Below, piece after piece: positions 1 to 12,364 of a DNA stretch of 64,000 nucleotides. The stretch is taken from NCBI RefSeq assembly GCF_037975245.1, contig NC_092572.1, forward strand, positions 29,125,989-29,189,988. The letters are read 5' to 3'. Position 1 is the first letter of the stretch, and each line of letters begins with the position of its first letter. Made by a program: the position numbers and the translations under genes. The notes below the pieces were generated by a model that saw only the letters and a list, made by a program, of their open reading frames with translations, ran no database searches and was not told where the DNA came from. Source of the DNA: Apostichopus japonicus (lineage: Eukaryota; Echinodermata; Holothuroidea; Aspidochirotida; Stichopodidae).

Positions 1-1758
1 CAAACTTAGAGAATCTGAAGGTTCAAACCTAGCAGGATCTTCAGATAAAGCTTTTTGGGACACTAGACAATGAATAGGGTAAAATTAGAACAATAGGCAG
101 TGAAATAAATGAAATATGAGGTGAAAGGATTACTGAAGATGAAATTGGATGAAGCATGTAAACTTTGCAGTGGACTATATTTAAGAAAAATAGTCAGGAA
201 AAGATCATTTAAAAAAATCAAGTAAGAAATGATGAGGATATAAGGTGAAAACAAGGGATTAGACTGAAAATGGACTGCTATGTTGCTTAATGATAATTGA
301 TAACTGATCTGATGAGATACTTGTGTGTGACAAGATTGCTAATGGCATGTTCAACTTAATTGTATCAGTAATTGTTCACATTGGTGAAATCAAATCAAAG
401 TTGGAATGACATTCCACTGTGTCCAGTTCCTTTTGTTTGAAGCACATATCTAATTGTCACAAGTAACAGATTTACACCAAACAAAAATTATTATTTGTGA
501 TGTTGTTTTCTGTATTGCAATTATTTAAATATGTTAACGTACTGTTTAACTGAAATGTGTATCATAGACTGCTGTATTGAGGCCTTACATGATAATGGAG
601 ACTAAATTTAAGTTCCAGATGATAAGTTCATTGCATTTATACTGTGAATCGACACATATTTGAAGATATACAAGTTGCTTGTTTCATAATATCTTTAACG
701 TTTGTATGAACTCCAAAAAAAGTACCATTGTAAATTCAACATCACAGGAAAACTTAAGGGGCTTGAGAACATGTCATACCCCCCTCACCCAGCTTCATTA
801 GTGACCCAAATTTTATTTATGAAACATTTTGTTTGCATTAAATTAAAAAAAAATTGGGGTCATACTGTCCATGGTTTATTCATCATTTTTAATTGTGGGA
901 TGTTGATTGATTTAGAAGCCAAAATGGCTTTTGCATATTGACTGCAGTGACCAGCATTTTTAAGGACATCATATATGTGAGAGGAAATGACGATAATTCT
1001 GCATCTTTTTAGTAATCAACAAAAAATAACTTTAACGGGAGTGATATTTATACAAGGACACGATTAATAAATCCCACCCAACTAATGTTAAACCTTCTTT
1101 CTCCTGAAAAGCAAGTCATCATTTTAAACCTATAAAGCATGTGGGAACTTGCATACAAAATATACGTGAATGCATTTTGGTTACGATGCTGAAGGCTCGG
1201 TAACCTTTAAAATCGCACTGGCGTGTGTGTGTAAATGTGTGTGCATGTAACATGTAGGTTGTAAGTACATGTTCTGTGCAACAATAAGTTTTACCTCTTT
1301 TAATATTAATGAGTGGGCTTAATGGAAATTCATCAAAAATTGCGTGTAAACATGATATCTCAACAAAGACAAGTTGAATCAACGTCATACTAGGTAGACA
1401 GATGCCCTATGATGTGTAGATGTGTCCCTATTGTTAGTGCCTTCCATCTCATGAAAATTAATGAGTGAACAGGGCTTGCCATAAATTTCTTTAAAATGTC
1501 ACTATCTCTACAACTGTAGGTCCCATTTAGTTTATACTTGGTATGGTTCTGTAAGTACAGAGTATGTATCAAATGTTCCATCTTTCACCCTTGGCATATT
1601 AGGTTTATCACACTACATTCATATAATCAACAGTGTTGTTTTCCGTGTGCATATATGAATATTAATCAGTGACATTAAATTCTTAATCAGATATCTCTTA
1701 AAGTTAAAAGTCCATGTTTAACATATTTATTTATATTTTTCTTGTTTTCTGATATTAG
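1..1758. other. Intron or upstream sequence of the death-domain gene; dispersed repeat R1 inside
   Basis: I see no coding exon here. About 1168-1580 is a copy of a dispersed module (called R1 in this annotation) that recurs near 20.7, 60.2, 60.6 and 61.0 kb. Its shared phrases are 'tgctgaaggctcggtaacc', 'atgaaaattaatgagtg' and 'tttatacttggtatgg'. The first exon(s) of the plus-strand gene that follows probably lie left of the window. Confidence 0.5.
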
Positions 1759-2715
1759 GATGGAGTGGAAGATTCTGCAGCTAGCAGTTCTGATAAATTA
1801 GTTGATGCAGGACTATCTCAGTCACAGAAGAGGACTGATGATGATAGTCTAACTGTCAAACAACCCCTACGAAACAGTGATCCAGAAGTCAGAACAGAAA
1901 GTCTCAGGGTAATAGTTTACATATACAAAATTATGTTGTCCCGGAAACAGTCTTCTTAGAGCATATAACACAAATTGGAGCTTTACAGTCCATACAGTCT
2001 GGCCCTGACAGCATACCTACTTTGAGGTTCAAGCTTCATGTTTTGCTTTCATATATTTCATCATGATTTATTTCTACTAAAATGCTTGTCATCTAGTGCT
2101 GATGCTGTTTATGATACCTGAGTTTACTGAGGTATGTTCTTGCTGCAGTTAGTTTCATTTATAAGTCTGAAATGTTTCAATAGTGAATGCACTAACTTCT
2201 AAAGATTTTTGTCTTACGATCAAGCCCTCATATAACCGTGCCATGTTATGTGAATGAGCTTTAACACGTTTGAATGCGTCAATTAAATGCTGATTGTGCA
2301 CCTCTAGCCAACAATTTGTAATGTACACACATGTTTGCAACTTGAGCATAAGAAGGATACAACCGGCACAATGTTGGTTAACAAGTCAACTTTTGGAGAT
2401 TACATACAATAAGTTTTGCTAAGTACTGAGCACAACTTCCCAAAGTTTCAAAAACTGTCTTGTGCATATAGTCTAGTCTTGGGTGCAGCATCAGTTTCTT
2501 TGAGCGTAGAAGTGAGTGTACAAACATCAATGCAATCAACTAAATAAACTTGGAGTTTCTGTGAGTGTGCAAACTGAGTAGCAGCAAGCACTTTTTACTG
2601 ACAAGGTTCGGGATTCAGCTGTATAATTAAATTTCTTCCCTCAAGAAGTGTTTTTGTTGATAAATAGTTCCTTTAAACTCAATAAATATTGACATGTTCA
2701 TTGGGCTCTTGATTC
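1697..2715 (+). repeat. Segmental duplication, copy A (partner 7473-8437)
   Basis: About 1 kb containing exon A and its flanking introns is repeated in direct orientation at 7473-8437. The match starts at 'aaagtccatgt' before the exon and ends near the 'gttcattggg'/'gtttattgga' pair. Many substitutions and small indels separate the copies, so the duplication is not recent. Confidence 0.75.
1759..1908 (+). CDS. Exon A of death-domain gene (Ser/Asp/Lys-rich linker)
   Basis: A 150-bp open exon of 50 codons, phase 0 at both ends. It is preceded by a pyrimidine-rich tract ending in gatattAG and followed by AGG|GTAATAG. The product begins DGVEDSAASSSDKLVDAG and is hydrophilic, rich in Ser, Asp, Lys and Gln; I recognise no fold. 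The main evidence that it is real is its near-copy at 7531-7680, which keeps length, frame and both splice sites while the flanking intron has diverged more. It probably encodes part of a disordered linker N-terminal to the death domain encoded at 10245. Start codon and earlier exons are not visible. It could instead be a duplicated non-coding segment, but conserved phase 0-0 borders argue against that. Confidence 0.6.
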
Positions 2716-3688
2716 TCGTAGACTGAGTTCGATGGAAACGCAATTGATTGACAATGCATGTCTTCCCCCCTCCCCCCCCCCCACCTAGAGCTTTCTTTCC
2801 CCGCACACACCTGTGTTACACACTACAGTCCCATTCACTGCCTTAGATCAATATCGAAACTGCTATTCTGGTTATGGGATTGTCCTGTCCTAAACACAAC
2901 TTCTTGTGTACGCTTTTGCACTTTTAACAATAATAACAACATTTCTTGTGCTTTGAATTGCATCTGGCATTTCAACACGGAAAAGAGGATGGGTTTAATC
3001 TTGGCTATTGACTTAGCTTATTGGGGCCAGCAGAGGGTAAATTTTGAACAGTTTAAGTCTCCAGAACATGGGCATCAATTGAGGTTATGTATGCATGGTA
3101 GAATATCTGTCTGTACTTTGAAGTGTTTAGAGAATTTGGAGTAGACCTGTCACAGTTCATTTAAGTCACCAGTGGTCAAAATTTGAAATCCTTGTAAACA
3201 CGAGGATATCCAGATGGGAAACTTATTAGCTTTCGTATTTAGCATGTGTCCTTCATATAGTGAGTACAAGAATCCTATTACTTTGGATGAAGGTCACAGG
3301 CCATGTGGGGTCAGCTGAGGTCCAAATATTAAAAGTACTGTAACTTAAGAACTTTAAGTTCAGAAGATATACTATATGCATGGTAAGTAAAATTGCTCCA
3401 CAATTTTGTACAGGTGAAAGATCATTTCAGGTTTGCAGAAGTCAAACCCAACAAAAGTTCTAAAGGTTAGGTCTCAAAATCAAAAGGTGAAAGGTCTTTG
3501 AGGTCAACAGATGTCAAAGTATGAAAATCTTGTGAATTCACCAGTGGTCTAAACTTGTAATTTGTCTGCACTGCTACATCAAATAATGTGGCAAGTAAGG
3601 ATTCACTAAGCCTAATTGGCTACCTGGTTTATTTAGCAATATCCTAACTGTGTGTCTATTAACTCATTTTCAACATATTTATCTGCAG
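2716..3688. other. Intron with dispersed repeat R2; no exon seen
   Basis: Contains a poly-C tract near 2764-2781 and, from about 3150 to 3560, a copy of the R2 module ('ctcgtaaac...ggtcaaa', 'gtcaacagatgtcaaag'). That module recurs at 5270-5650, 8455-8765 and 61855-62310. The 128-codon open frame over 2758-3144 has no family signature and starts in the poly-C tract. Confidence 0.45.
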
Positions 3689-4017
3689 GACATATCAGCA
3701 GCATCCCTCTCAGGAAGTCCTGTGCCATCACAGTCAGCAGATGTCCCACACCCAAAGAAGAGAGGCTTTAATGAATCTACAGCTGTAGTGATGGTAAAGT
3801 TCATTCTATTTATCATCTCAGAATATCTTCCAAAATATTGATAATTTCGACAGAAAATTATATAGCAGTGAGCAGAAAAGCGAGCCTGCTAAGTACTGAT
3901 CACAAGTCACAATGTTGGATGTTGCAGTTGCACATTTTGAAATGAAATTTATAATTTTGGGGGGAAGGGAATAATAAAATGTATCATATAGCCATGGTCG
4001 GACATTCACCATTTGTC
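3534..4017 (+). repeat. Segmental duplication, copy B (partner 5617-6098)
   Basis: Starts 'gaattcaccagtggtc' and ends 'cattcaccatttg' in both copies. Exon B lies in the middle. The copies are head to tail, about 2.08 kb apart. Confidence 0.75.
3689..3793 (+). CDS. Exon B of death-domain gene
   Basis: A 105-bp, phase 0-0 exon of 35 codons. It lies between the acceptor atttatctgcAG and the donor ATG|GTAAAG. The product begins DISAASLSGSPVPSQSADVP and continues with a basic PKKRG patch. The sequence is Ser/Pro-rich and looks disordered. A near-identical exon (B') sits at 5780-5884. A and B together read as an exon-duplicated linker in front of a death domain. Function is unknown; the PKKR patch could be a weak nuclear-localisation or phosphorylation motif (inference only). 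Confidence 0.6.
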
Positions 4018-5779
4018 AAGCGGGATATTAAACAATTTCAAGACTGACTGCAAGACTGACCGCTCTTTGTGATTGACTGCAGTGACTAGCTGAGCAACAT
4101 TTCGAAAACTAACCAACAAAAGCAGCAACTTGCTTTATGATTGCAAATTGACACTGTTTAATATTGGCTGGGGGTTCAGAGTCCCAAAAGAAGCAGCTCC
4201 TTTAGACTACACTTGTTTACCTGTCAAGCAATTTTTGAGCACTAAAAGACAAGTTAGAAAATATAACTACCATGGCATTTCTCTGGATGTATCTCAGGGA
4301 CCAAACCCCTTGTAGCTCAAGCGTTTTCAGATATCCCTTGTCTTTTAGAAACAAGTTACTAGCACAATATACGTTTGGGTGAGAGAAACAGCACTTAACT
4401 GACTTGCCTTTTTGCAAATTGACTACAGTGACTAGCTGAGCTATGTTTCTAACAGCAATTTAAAAGCAAACAATTTGTGTGAAAGAGAGTATTCAGCTTA
4501 TATGGGATGCATTTCCAAGCAGTGCTGATTGTTAAGGTATGGGGGAACCCAAAGAAGTTGTAAAATTTGAGATTTTGTTTGTTTCCTTGTAGCGATTTTG
4601 TAGCATAAAAGCACATGTCAGGAAGAGGAATTTTATGTCTGTGGGAGATGTCTCAAGCCTGGAAACCTTTCAGAAACTCCTTAAAGCTATTTTAGCTTCA
4701 GCACAGAAAAACATAGCAATGTAATTGGAATATATTTAAAGCCCTGTGGGGGATTCAGAGGGGAAATAACCACAAAGGTGCCACAATTTTGTTAGCCTAA
4801 TATTACCCAAATAAAGGAAATTGGGCAGAAGGCAAAGTGAGGTTTGTTTACTGCAGCCGACTTGGAGTCAAATGTGGCGGGGGATTCCCCAAGTTTGCAG
4901 TCACTGGTTTAATGATGATAATTCTGACTTTGTGATCATTATAAAAAAATAAATTAAAAGGATGTGATGTTTGTACAAGGTCATGATGAATAAAAACCAC
5001 ACAATTTGTTATGTTAAATTTCTTCCTCCTGTAAGCTTGGCCTGAAAGCCTTGTAATCATGGTAAATGATATAAAGCATGTGTGAACTTGCACACATGAT
5101 TTGTGAACTTGCACACATGATTTGTGAATGCATTTTGATAATGATAGTACTTTATGTATTGCTACATATTGAAAGCGTCATTAGGCAATGTAGGAAATCT
5201 TTAAAACGTGGTAACTGTAAAAGTTGAGAGCTGCATTACATAATTCAATGTGGATTCAACAAAGTGATTACAATATTTGTTAATTGTAGAAGTCATAGGT
5301 GATTTGAGGTCAACAAGTCTAAAGTCCTTGTAAGCAAACACTGAAGTTTACCATGGTAGTTAATGTTTTCCAATATTGACCTCAAATGACCTTTCACCTC
5401 CACAAAATCAATAGGATTTCATGTTTGTACATGTAATGTGGATCTGCTTTAGTAATTACATGTATCCTTTCAGTCTTACAACAAATGTTAAGCTTGGATG
5501 AACTTCATACTTGCTCTATAGAGGTGCTCAAATACAAGACTCCTTGGTCTTTTTGGTAAAGTTCAAAGGTCTGTTGAGGTCAACATAGTGAAAGTATGAA
5601 ATCTCATGAACAGTTTGTGAATTCACCAGTGGTCAAACTTTCAATCTTGTCTGCACTGCTACATCAAATATATATTAATCTGGCAAACAAGGATTCACTA
5701 AGCCCTACTGGCTACCTGGTATATTTAGCAATATCCTAACTGTGTGTCTAAAAACTCATTTCAACATATTTATCTGCAG
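4018..5779. other. Intron between exons B and B'
   Basis: No exon recognised. It holds a short 'ttgtgaacttgcacacatga' tandem copy near 5085-5127, a partial R1-like stretch near 4980-5160, and an R2 copy from about 5270 to 5650 (TGACCTTTCACCT at about 5390). Confidence 0.4.
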
Positions 5780-6098
5780 GACATATCAGCATCATCCCTC
5801 TCAAGCAATCCTGCGCCATCACAGTCAGCAGATGTCCCACACTCAAAGAAGAAACGCTATAACGAATATACAGCTGCAGTGATGGTAAAGTTCATTCTAT
5901 TGATCATCTCAGAATATCTTCCAAAATATTGATAATTTCGACTTTAAAACTATATTAGTAGCAAACAGAAAAGCGAGCCTGTTAGATACTGATCACAAGT
6001 GACAATGTTGGATGTTGCGCATACTGAATTGAAATGTAAAATGGAAGGAAATCAAATATTGTATCATTAAACCATGGCGGAACATTCACCATTTGAAT
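5617..6098 (+). repeat. Segmental duplication, copy B'
   Basis: Second copy of the 3534-4017 segment, including the 3' flank 'gaatatcttccaaaatattg' downstream of the exon. Confidence 0.75.
5780..5884 (+). CDS. Exon B' of death-domain gene (duplicate of exon B)
   Basis: A 105-bp phase 0-0 exon between tatctgcAG and ATG|GTAAAG. Its product begins DISASSLSSNPAPSQSADVP and then KKKRYNEYTAAVM, against PKKRGFNESTAVVM-like sequence in exon B. Differences include amino-acid changes but no stop or frameshift, so both copies may be spliced in series or used as alternatives. Because both are phase 0-0, inclusion or skipping keeps the frame. Confidence 0.58.
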
Positions 6099-7530
6099 TA
6101 TTTCATGAGTACGTGTATATTTATGTATACTATGTAGGATATTTAATTGGGAGAGGGAATTAAAAAGTACCTGGTTTACTATAAAGTTCATTTCCTGTCT
6201 AGTTATTGGCCAAATTGTGACTTTCAATAAAAAGCAATGCAGCTGGAGTTCTTTGATGCATGCCATTCACCGCATACCAGCATAGCTACACAAAATAACC
6301 TGTTGGCCTGTAACTGTTGATGTGTTTTAATGCCTATATACGGTACCTATAGTATAACTACATAAGTTGCTTTTAAATTTGACTTACCACTTGCCTTGGA
6401 CTGAGAAACATTGACTTGTGACTTGGTTTGATTTGCAATAAAGTCAAATGACTTGTGATAGACATGACATAATGATATAAAATTTACCTGTAGCTTTGCT
6501 TAAATTGAGAAACATTTGTGACTTGATATGACTTGTGATAAAATCGAATGACCTGTTACAGTCTTAACCTGATGAAATAAACTTTACCTTTGACTTTACT
6601 TGAATTGAGAAACATTGACTGATGTATTGATGTGACAAAATAAATGACTTGGTTAAGACACTGAATCACAAGATTTAAAGAAGAATTAAACCTTGGGGTT
6701 TTTCACTGACCTTATCGTAGAGACTAATATTCTTACACCCTCTGTGAAATAACTAGGCCAAATTACCTTTCCCCAAATTTCCAGGAATGCTCTAGTTTTT
6801 TCTTCTTCTAACCAACTGTTGGCGGCCATTATGTAAAGATGGCGCTTCCAAAATGACTTCTTGCAGCCACATCATAAGTTACACATGCTCCTCTCTGCAT
6901 ATGAACTGTACACTTGCTCTCAGAGATTGTTTGGAAGCTGGTCGAAAATGCTAGAGTACCGAGCATTTGGTTGTTCAAAAAGGAGATCGGAAAAGGAGCA
7001 GGGAAGGGAAAACAATATTATGTTATTTCTGACGGGAATAGGGTTTCATAGAAAAAGGAACAAACAAAAGCACCAGACTGGCCCCTCCGTCGCAGAACTG
7101 TTACTAGTGTTGGAAGTTCTAACATCATAGTAACTGCCAGTGTCGGCCACAGTTCCAATCTGCTTAACAAGGTCTATAGGTCTCGTTGTCTCATTTCCTC
7201 CACTGTGTATTCAGGCTGGATTTGATAGCAGGTCAAGTCCAAATGCATCCATGTTCTCATGTTTAGAAAAAGTTATCGTGAATGGCACGTAGTAAATGTT
7301 TGTCTTGAAATGCAATATGTGGCTCCCTTACCAAACAAGCAAGAACTTTCGGAATTCAAACAAACTCAAAGTTCAAAATGGGTGACAATTAAATCAATTT
7401 GTAAGCTTGAAAGTAATGTTTACAAGCATTCGTGTTGCTTCTGTTGAAAATAGCTTATTGCAAAACATTTTTAAGTAAAAAGTCCATGTGTAATATATAT
7501 ATTTATATTTTTCTTGTCTTCTGATGTTAG
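6099..7530. other. Intron between exons B' and A'; no exon recognised
   Basis: Contains short local repeats of 'gaaacattgact...tgacttg' type between about 6370 and 6660. Nothing else can be supported. The ORF over 6861-7130 with a short FGCSKRR string resembles a THAP start only superficially (see rejected items). Confidence 0.35.
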
Positions 7531-8437
7531 GCTGGAGTGGAAGATTCTGCAGCTAGCAGCTCTAATAAAGTAGTTGATGCAGGACTATCTCAGTCACAGA
7601 AGAAGACTGGTGATGAAAGTCTAACTGTCAAACAACCCATGGAAAACATTGATCTAGAAGTCAGGACAGGATGTCTCAGGGTAATAATTTACATGTACAA
7701 GATTCTGTTGTCCTAAAAAAAGAGTCTTTTTAGAACATATTACATAAATTGGTGCTTTACAGTCCATACTGGCCCTTCAGGCATACCTACTTTGACGTTC
7801 AAGTTCCATGGTTTGCTTGTATATATTACATCATGATCTATTTCTACTAAAATGCTTGCCATCTAGTACTGATGCTGTTTATGATACCTCAGTTTTATGA
7901 GGTATGTTCTTGCTGCAGTTAGATTAAAGAGACTGAAATGTTACAATAGTGAATGCAGTAACTTATAAAGATATTTGACAGCATACGACCAAGCCCTCAA
8001 GATTTCGTGCCATGTTTTGTGAAAGAGCTTAACAAATTAGAATGCGTCAAGTAAATGCTGACTGTGCGCCTTTTGCCAACAATTTGAAATGTTCACAGCT
8101 GACACACATGTAAGCAACTTGTACACAAGAAGGATACAACCGGCACAATGTTGGTTCATAAGTCATCTTTTGGAGATTACATACAATAAATTAAGTACTA
8201 AACACAAACTTTTACAGCTTCAACCATTGCCTTGTGCATAGATTCTAGTTTTGGGTCCAGCTTCAGTTTCCCCTGATTGTGTAAAGTTGAAGTGAGTGTA
8301 CAAACTTAAATGCAATCACGTAAATATGACTTTTTGGGGGTTCTATATGATTAGATTTCTTTACCTCAAGAAGTGTTTATGGTGATCAAAATGTTCCAAT
8401 AAATAATTGATATTAGCATGTTTATTGGATCCTTTGT
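7473..8437 (+). repeat. Segmental duplication, copy A'
   Basis: Second copy of the ~1-kb segment at 1697-2715. Exon A' is the best preserved part. Confidence 0.75.
7531..7680 (+). CDS. Exon A' of death-domain gene (duplicate of exon A)
   Basis: A 150-bp phase 0-0 exon between ctgatgttAG and AGG|GTAATAA. The product begins AGVEDSAASSSNKVVDAG, the same length as exon A with no indel. Phase 0 at its end joins in frame to the phase-0 start of the death-domain exon at 10245, giving ...GCLR followed by DLSGKIPKEW. This makes it the likely immediate upstream coding exon. Confidence 0.62.
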
Positions 8438-10244
8438 TCCCTCAGAGACTTAATTAGTTGAAAATGCACAATGCAAATGATTGACCGGGCACGTCTCTTC
8501 TCACCGCCTTGTCGAATTCCAAGCGCCTTGTAAACTCGCAAAGTAGAGGTTGGATGAATCCTCATATGTAGCACATGGATGTATGTTATTGAGTAGATGA
8601 AAACTTTTGTTTTGAGTTCAAAGGCCATTTGATGTCAACAGAGGTCAAAATATCTGAACCCTTTTGTAAGCTCTCAAAATGGAATGCTTGAATATTATAA
8701 TTGAATCCAACAACTCTTTTGTTTCTTCAGAGGTCAAAGGTCATTTAAGGTGGTCAGTACCAAACATGTCACAGTATATACTTAAACAACTGCAGGTGAA
8801 AATTGTAGTTGGTTGATTGTTGCCCATAATATGTACTACCTGCATTTAGCAAAAGCAAATATTTATAGATGCTATACCTTCCTCTGGAAGGTTGCACATT
8901 TCTCAATGGCTTTTCTGTAAACCTGTGTTGAGGAAGGGGTGATTGCATCATTCTTCTGAAATTTCATATGTTACATGGGCCGGGGAAATGTCCATTTTAC
9001 CCTTGGGGCTGCTTGAAAATGTTACCATAGTGGTCACCATTTCTGAAACGTACTGTTAGGTCCCAGTTCTATATATCAGAAAGACAAAAACATTCAGTAC
9101 TCATATTATCTGACATCCTGGTGACAGGCAACATTGAGTCTTAATTGCTAAAATGAAATGAGAGGCAGCAATATAACAGATCTAATACCTTCTTACATAA
9201 TGACTCTCAGATCATTATTTTGAGCACCATATCTTTGACTACTGGCTTTACTATATGTCACTAAGTTACTAACTGTCACAGGATTTGAACTTTGCTCTTT
9301 TAAGTGACTGAGATAATTTCCCACTTTCCTTATGATGACACTGCTGTCATCAACTTTCAGAAGGGATTTACTTTTGCAATGGTCAAGTTATCTGAAACTC
9401 TTTTCTGATCCTCTGGTGCTTGACTTAAGGACACATTTTCCTAAGTTGCTCTCTCAATCAGGTGATTCCATATATACACCTATACTTCAGCACACAAAAT
9501 AAGGGGACACACAAGTCATATTGTGCTTATTTTGAAAAGGTTGTATGCCATTTGTATGTGCTTTATCTGCAATCATGCAAGATGAAGAAATGCGCCCAGA
9601 ACGAGCACATTGCAAACATTTTGAATAAAATTACACAAGCATTGTGCGTGGTGGCACACTGCCATTCCTTCCAGTAATGTGCAAGGGCTACATGGTGCAA
9701 TGTGCAACTAGAACATTTTTGTGTATAAATTGAGTGCGCTACACACTCCGGTTGGGTGGTGACTCACAACTTGTCACCATTTTTGTTTTATTTCATTATG
9801 TTCTCGATCTTCTCGTTCTGGACGTGTGCAAATGAGTTGGGAGAATCTTTATTGATTATTTTCATCACATATGAGAGACATCTAGCCAGTGACAACCACT
9901 ACAGTGAATTAAGTCACCGTAGTTGCCTTCTTGGGGGAAATGCATAAACTCCTTTAAGTGACTCCACTCTTGGACTTTAGTGACTCATGACGCACATGTT
10001 AACACTGCAATTCTGTATCATGCTTTAATATATATATAAACGTTATACAGCAGGTGTCAGTTATAGTACAGTTTGTAAATGAACAATAATTGGAACACAA
10101 TGGATTCATATTACTTCATTCTGTAATCAATTCATCAAACGTTATTAAATACTTTTGACAGGGGACCTGATAGAGAACTGATATAGTTTGTGGATGTTCT
10201 AATCATGTAACACTCAATATTCATATATTCTTATCATATTACAG
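8438..10244. other. Intron before the death-domain exon; R2 copy at its start
   Basis: An R2 dispersed module spans about 8455-8765 and contains a perfect AGGTCAAAGGTCA at 8731-8743. No coding exon recognised in the remainder. Confidence 0.4.
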
Positions 10245-10490
10245 GATCTCTCTGGGAAAATTCCAAAAGAATGGAAAAATGTAGGTAGAAATCTTGGACT
10301 AAAGGACGAAGAGCTTTATATACTTCAGACAGATTCTTACAACCAGGGACACAAGGAAACTGTTTATCAGATGTTGCGGACTTGGAAACAAAGCAATGGC
10401 AGTAAAGCCACATACAGAGTACTGGGTGAGGCTTTAGAAGCAGCTGGCCGCAGAGACCTGCAAGAGATACTGTACATGCAGGGTAAATAA
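10245..10490 (+). CDS. Death-domain exon (adaptor-like death-fold protein)
   Basis: Preceded by catattacAG, the exon opens in phase 0 with DLSGKIPKEWKNVGRNLGL. It then runs through KDEELYILQTDS, ETVYQMLRTWKQSNG, KATYRVLGEALEAAGRRDL and QEIL. These are the successive helices of a death domain, with the conserved Trp of helix 2, the 'LRTW..NG..AT...L..AL...GR.DL' core and a total of ~78 residues, the normal size. Death domains mediate homotypic assembly in apoptosis, TLR/MyD88 and NF-kB signalling. The subtype cannot be fixed by eye. Two endings are possible. A donor (G|GTAAAT after 10482, phase 1) would continue the gene. Read-through gives a stop two codons later (TAA 10488-10490), with an AATAAA near 10590. 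Upstream in-frame partners are A' and perhaps B', B and A. Confidence 0.88.
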   Translation, partial: DLSGKIPKEWKNVGRNLGLKDEELYILQTDSYNQGHKETVYQMLRTWKQSNGSKATYRVLGEALEAAGRRDLQEILYMQGK

Positions 10491-12364
10491 TTAATGTAAT
10501 CATATAAATACCTCAAAGGACCTTAGCAATTAAATATATAACTGATTCATACATATAAAACTACTTTCTGCTACAGATACCAACTTCCCAAATAAAGTAA
10601 ACTTGATTTCCTTCTGCAAAATTAAAACAGCAAATAAACAGTTTAGAATCTCACTTTCACAACTTTCGTATTAATGAAGTGGACAGATGGAATCAAATTT
10701 CAGTATTCCAGGTAAAATATCCATAATATCTCGTCGCTTTAAAATCACAAAGCTTCTACCTATGTTCAAGTAAGACACCAAGTAACATCTTCAACATAAA
10801 ACAACACTAATTTTTGTAAGGATACTTTGTTTGTCATTTCTGTGTAGGGTACACTTCTTTGGTTTAAATTAACACTGCCAGAAACCTGTCTTTATTGTGT
10901 TCGTTTTGTAAAATATTATTTTGCATTAAGACGTTTTGGGGCTTTTTGCATATAGAACATATTTGACCATCAACTTTTATTTTCTTAACTCTTTTCTACC
11001 TGTTTAACCACTACCAAAAATGATAACTGATGATTGGTTAGATCCAGGCAAGTGCTTTGCCAACTCACAGTGATAGATCACAGTTGATAGAAATGCAAAT
11101 CTCCAGCCAAACTGCTCTGTATGTCAGAAAGTTCTCCATTTTTCCTCCCTTGTCTGTGTATGGTATTCTGTATCATTTCATATGCACATAAAGCATTTTA
11201 AAAGTGTTTTTATTGATAAAGAAAAGCCATTCAGCATTAAAATATATTGTTGTCTTTACATATAGAGCGCTTTATTTCATTAAATATTTGTTTAACTCAT
11301 CTCACCTGTTCAGCTGGTATCAAACAAGAAAGCTAATGAGTGGCTAGAAACAAGCGGGAGTTCACACTGAGGTAAAAGCGTCCAATATGCAGCCAATCCG
11401 TTCTGCTTGTCGGACGTAAGCGATCTCATAAGTGCTCATTTCTTTGAGCAACAAATACGATAGTGAGACGACTTGTAGTGTTCTTCACAAACAAGTGACA
11501 AATTCTTGTGGGAAAGAAAATATGTTAAGTCATGGTGAGTACATTTTAAACATTGTAACTATGATAACTCATATTTAAAATATATAAAATGGGAGCTGAG
11601 AGTAACTGACTTGAATGGATGGAGAAAATAATAGTAACAAACCTAAAACTCTCTTAAAGCAATGATCACATTTTAGAGTTGCGTATCAACTTTCATTTAC
11701 TATTTAGTTATTTGTAAATTTCAGCTTTTAGACTGATATCGATAACATTCATAACATATCAATGGTAGACTTGCATTTGTAATGAGCTTCCATCATAGTT
11801 ACAGCTATGAATATGCATTTCAGTTTTCGCGTCGTTATGTTTACAACATTTATATCATTGACCATTTCAGAGTCAATAGGTATGACTGAATCAGAGATCT
11901 CTATTGGAATTGGAAAGCAATATTCAAACAAGGTACCAAAGATTCCTACATTTTCACTGTTTGATCTTTTTCTGGTCTCATTACTGATAACCAGGATTGA
12001 TTGGTCTTCTACCGCTAGATACAAGACCGTCTCAAATCACCTTGTCATAAAATATATTAGTTAAATGTTAACAGTCAGATTTCATACATGGGATTCGTTA
12101 TTAGTATAATTTTAGTAGTTCTTACCGAATTAAATTACAAAGTTATGTTGATGCAACTGCTTAGTAATATGTTTTGTTGTTCTTTATAGATGCTTACATG
12201 ATATCATGAACTGTATCACCCTGGGATGTTTCTTTCTGCATATCCTACACTGTTTCGATGTGTATATAACAGCTGTATCCAAGCACTTTCGAAAGCATAG
12301 TGATCTTCATATGTTATGCCAGGTATGCATTGTGCATGTTTTACACCGCTTTTGAGACATGTTG
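10491..12364. other. Non-coding stretch after the death-domain exon
   Basis: Possible 3' UTR (AATAAA near 10590) or intron. Nothing else recognised. Short overlapping ORFs at 11749-12064 on both strands have no signature. Confidence 0.35.

Noticed and set aside
6861-7130. Possible THAP-type zinc finger start (YRAFGCSKRR)
   Set aside because: Only one Cys and no downstream C/H or AVPTIF-like signature; no splice partner.
11749-12064. Sense/antisense ORFs, one with a signal-peptide-like start
   Set aside because: Both strands open by AT-rich chance; no domain or splice evidence.
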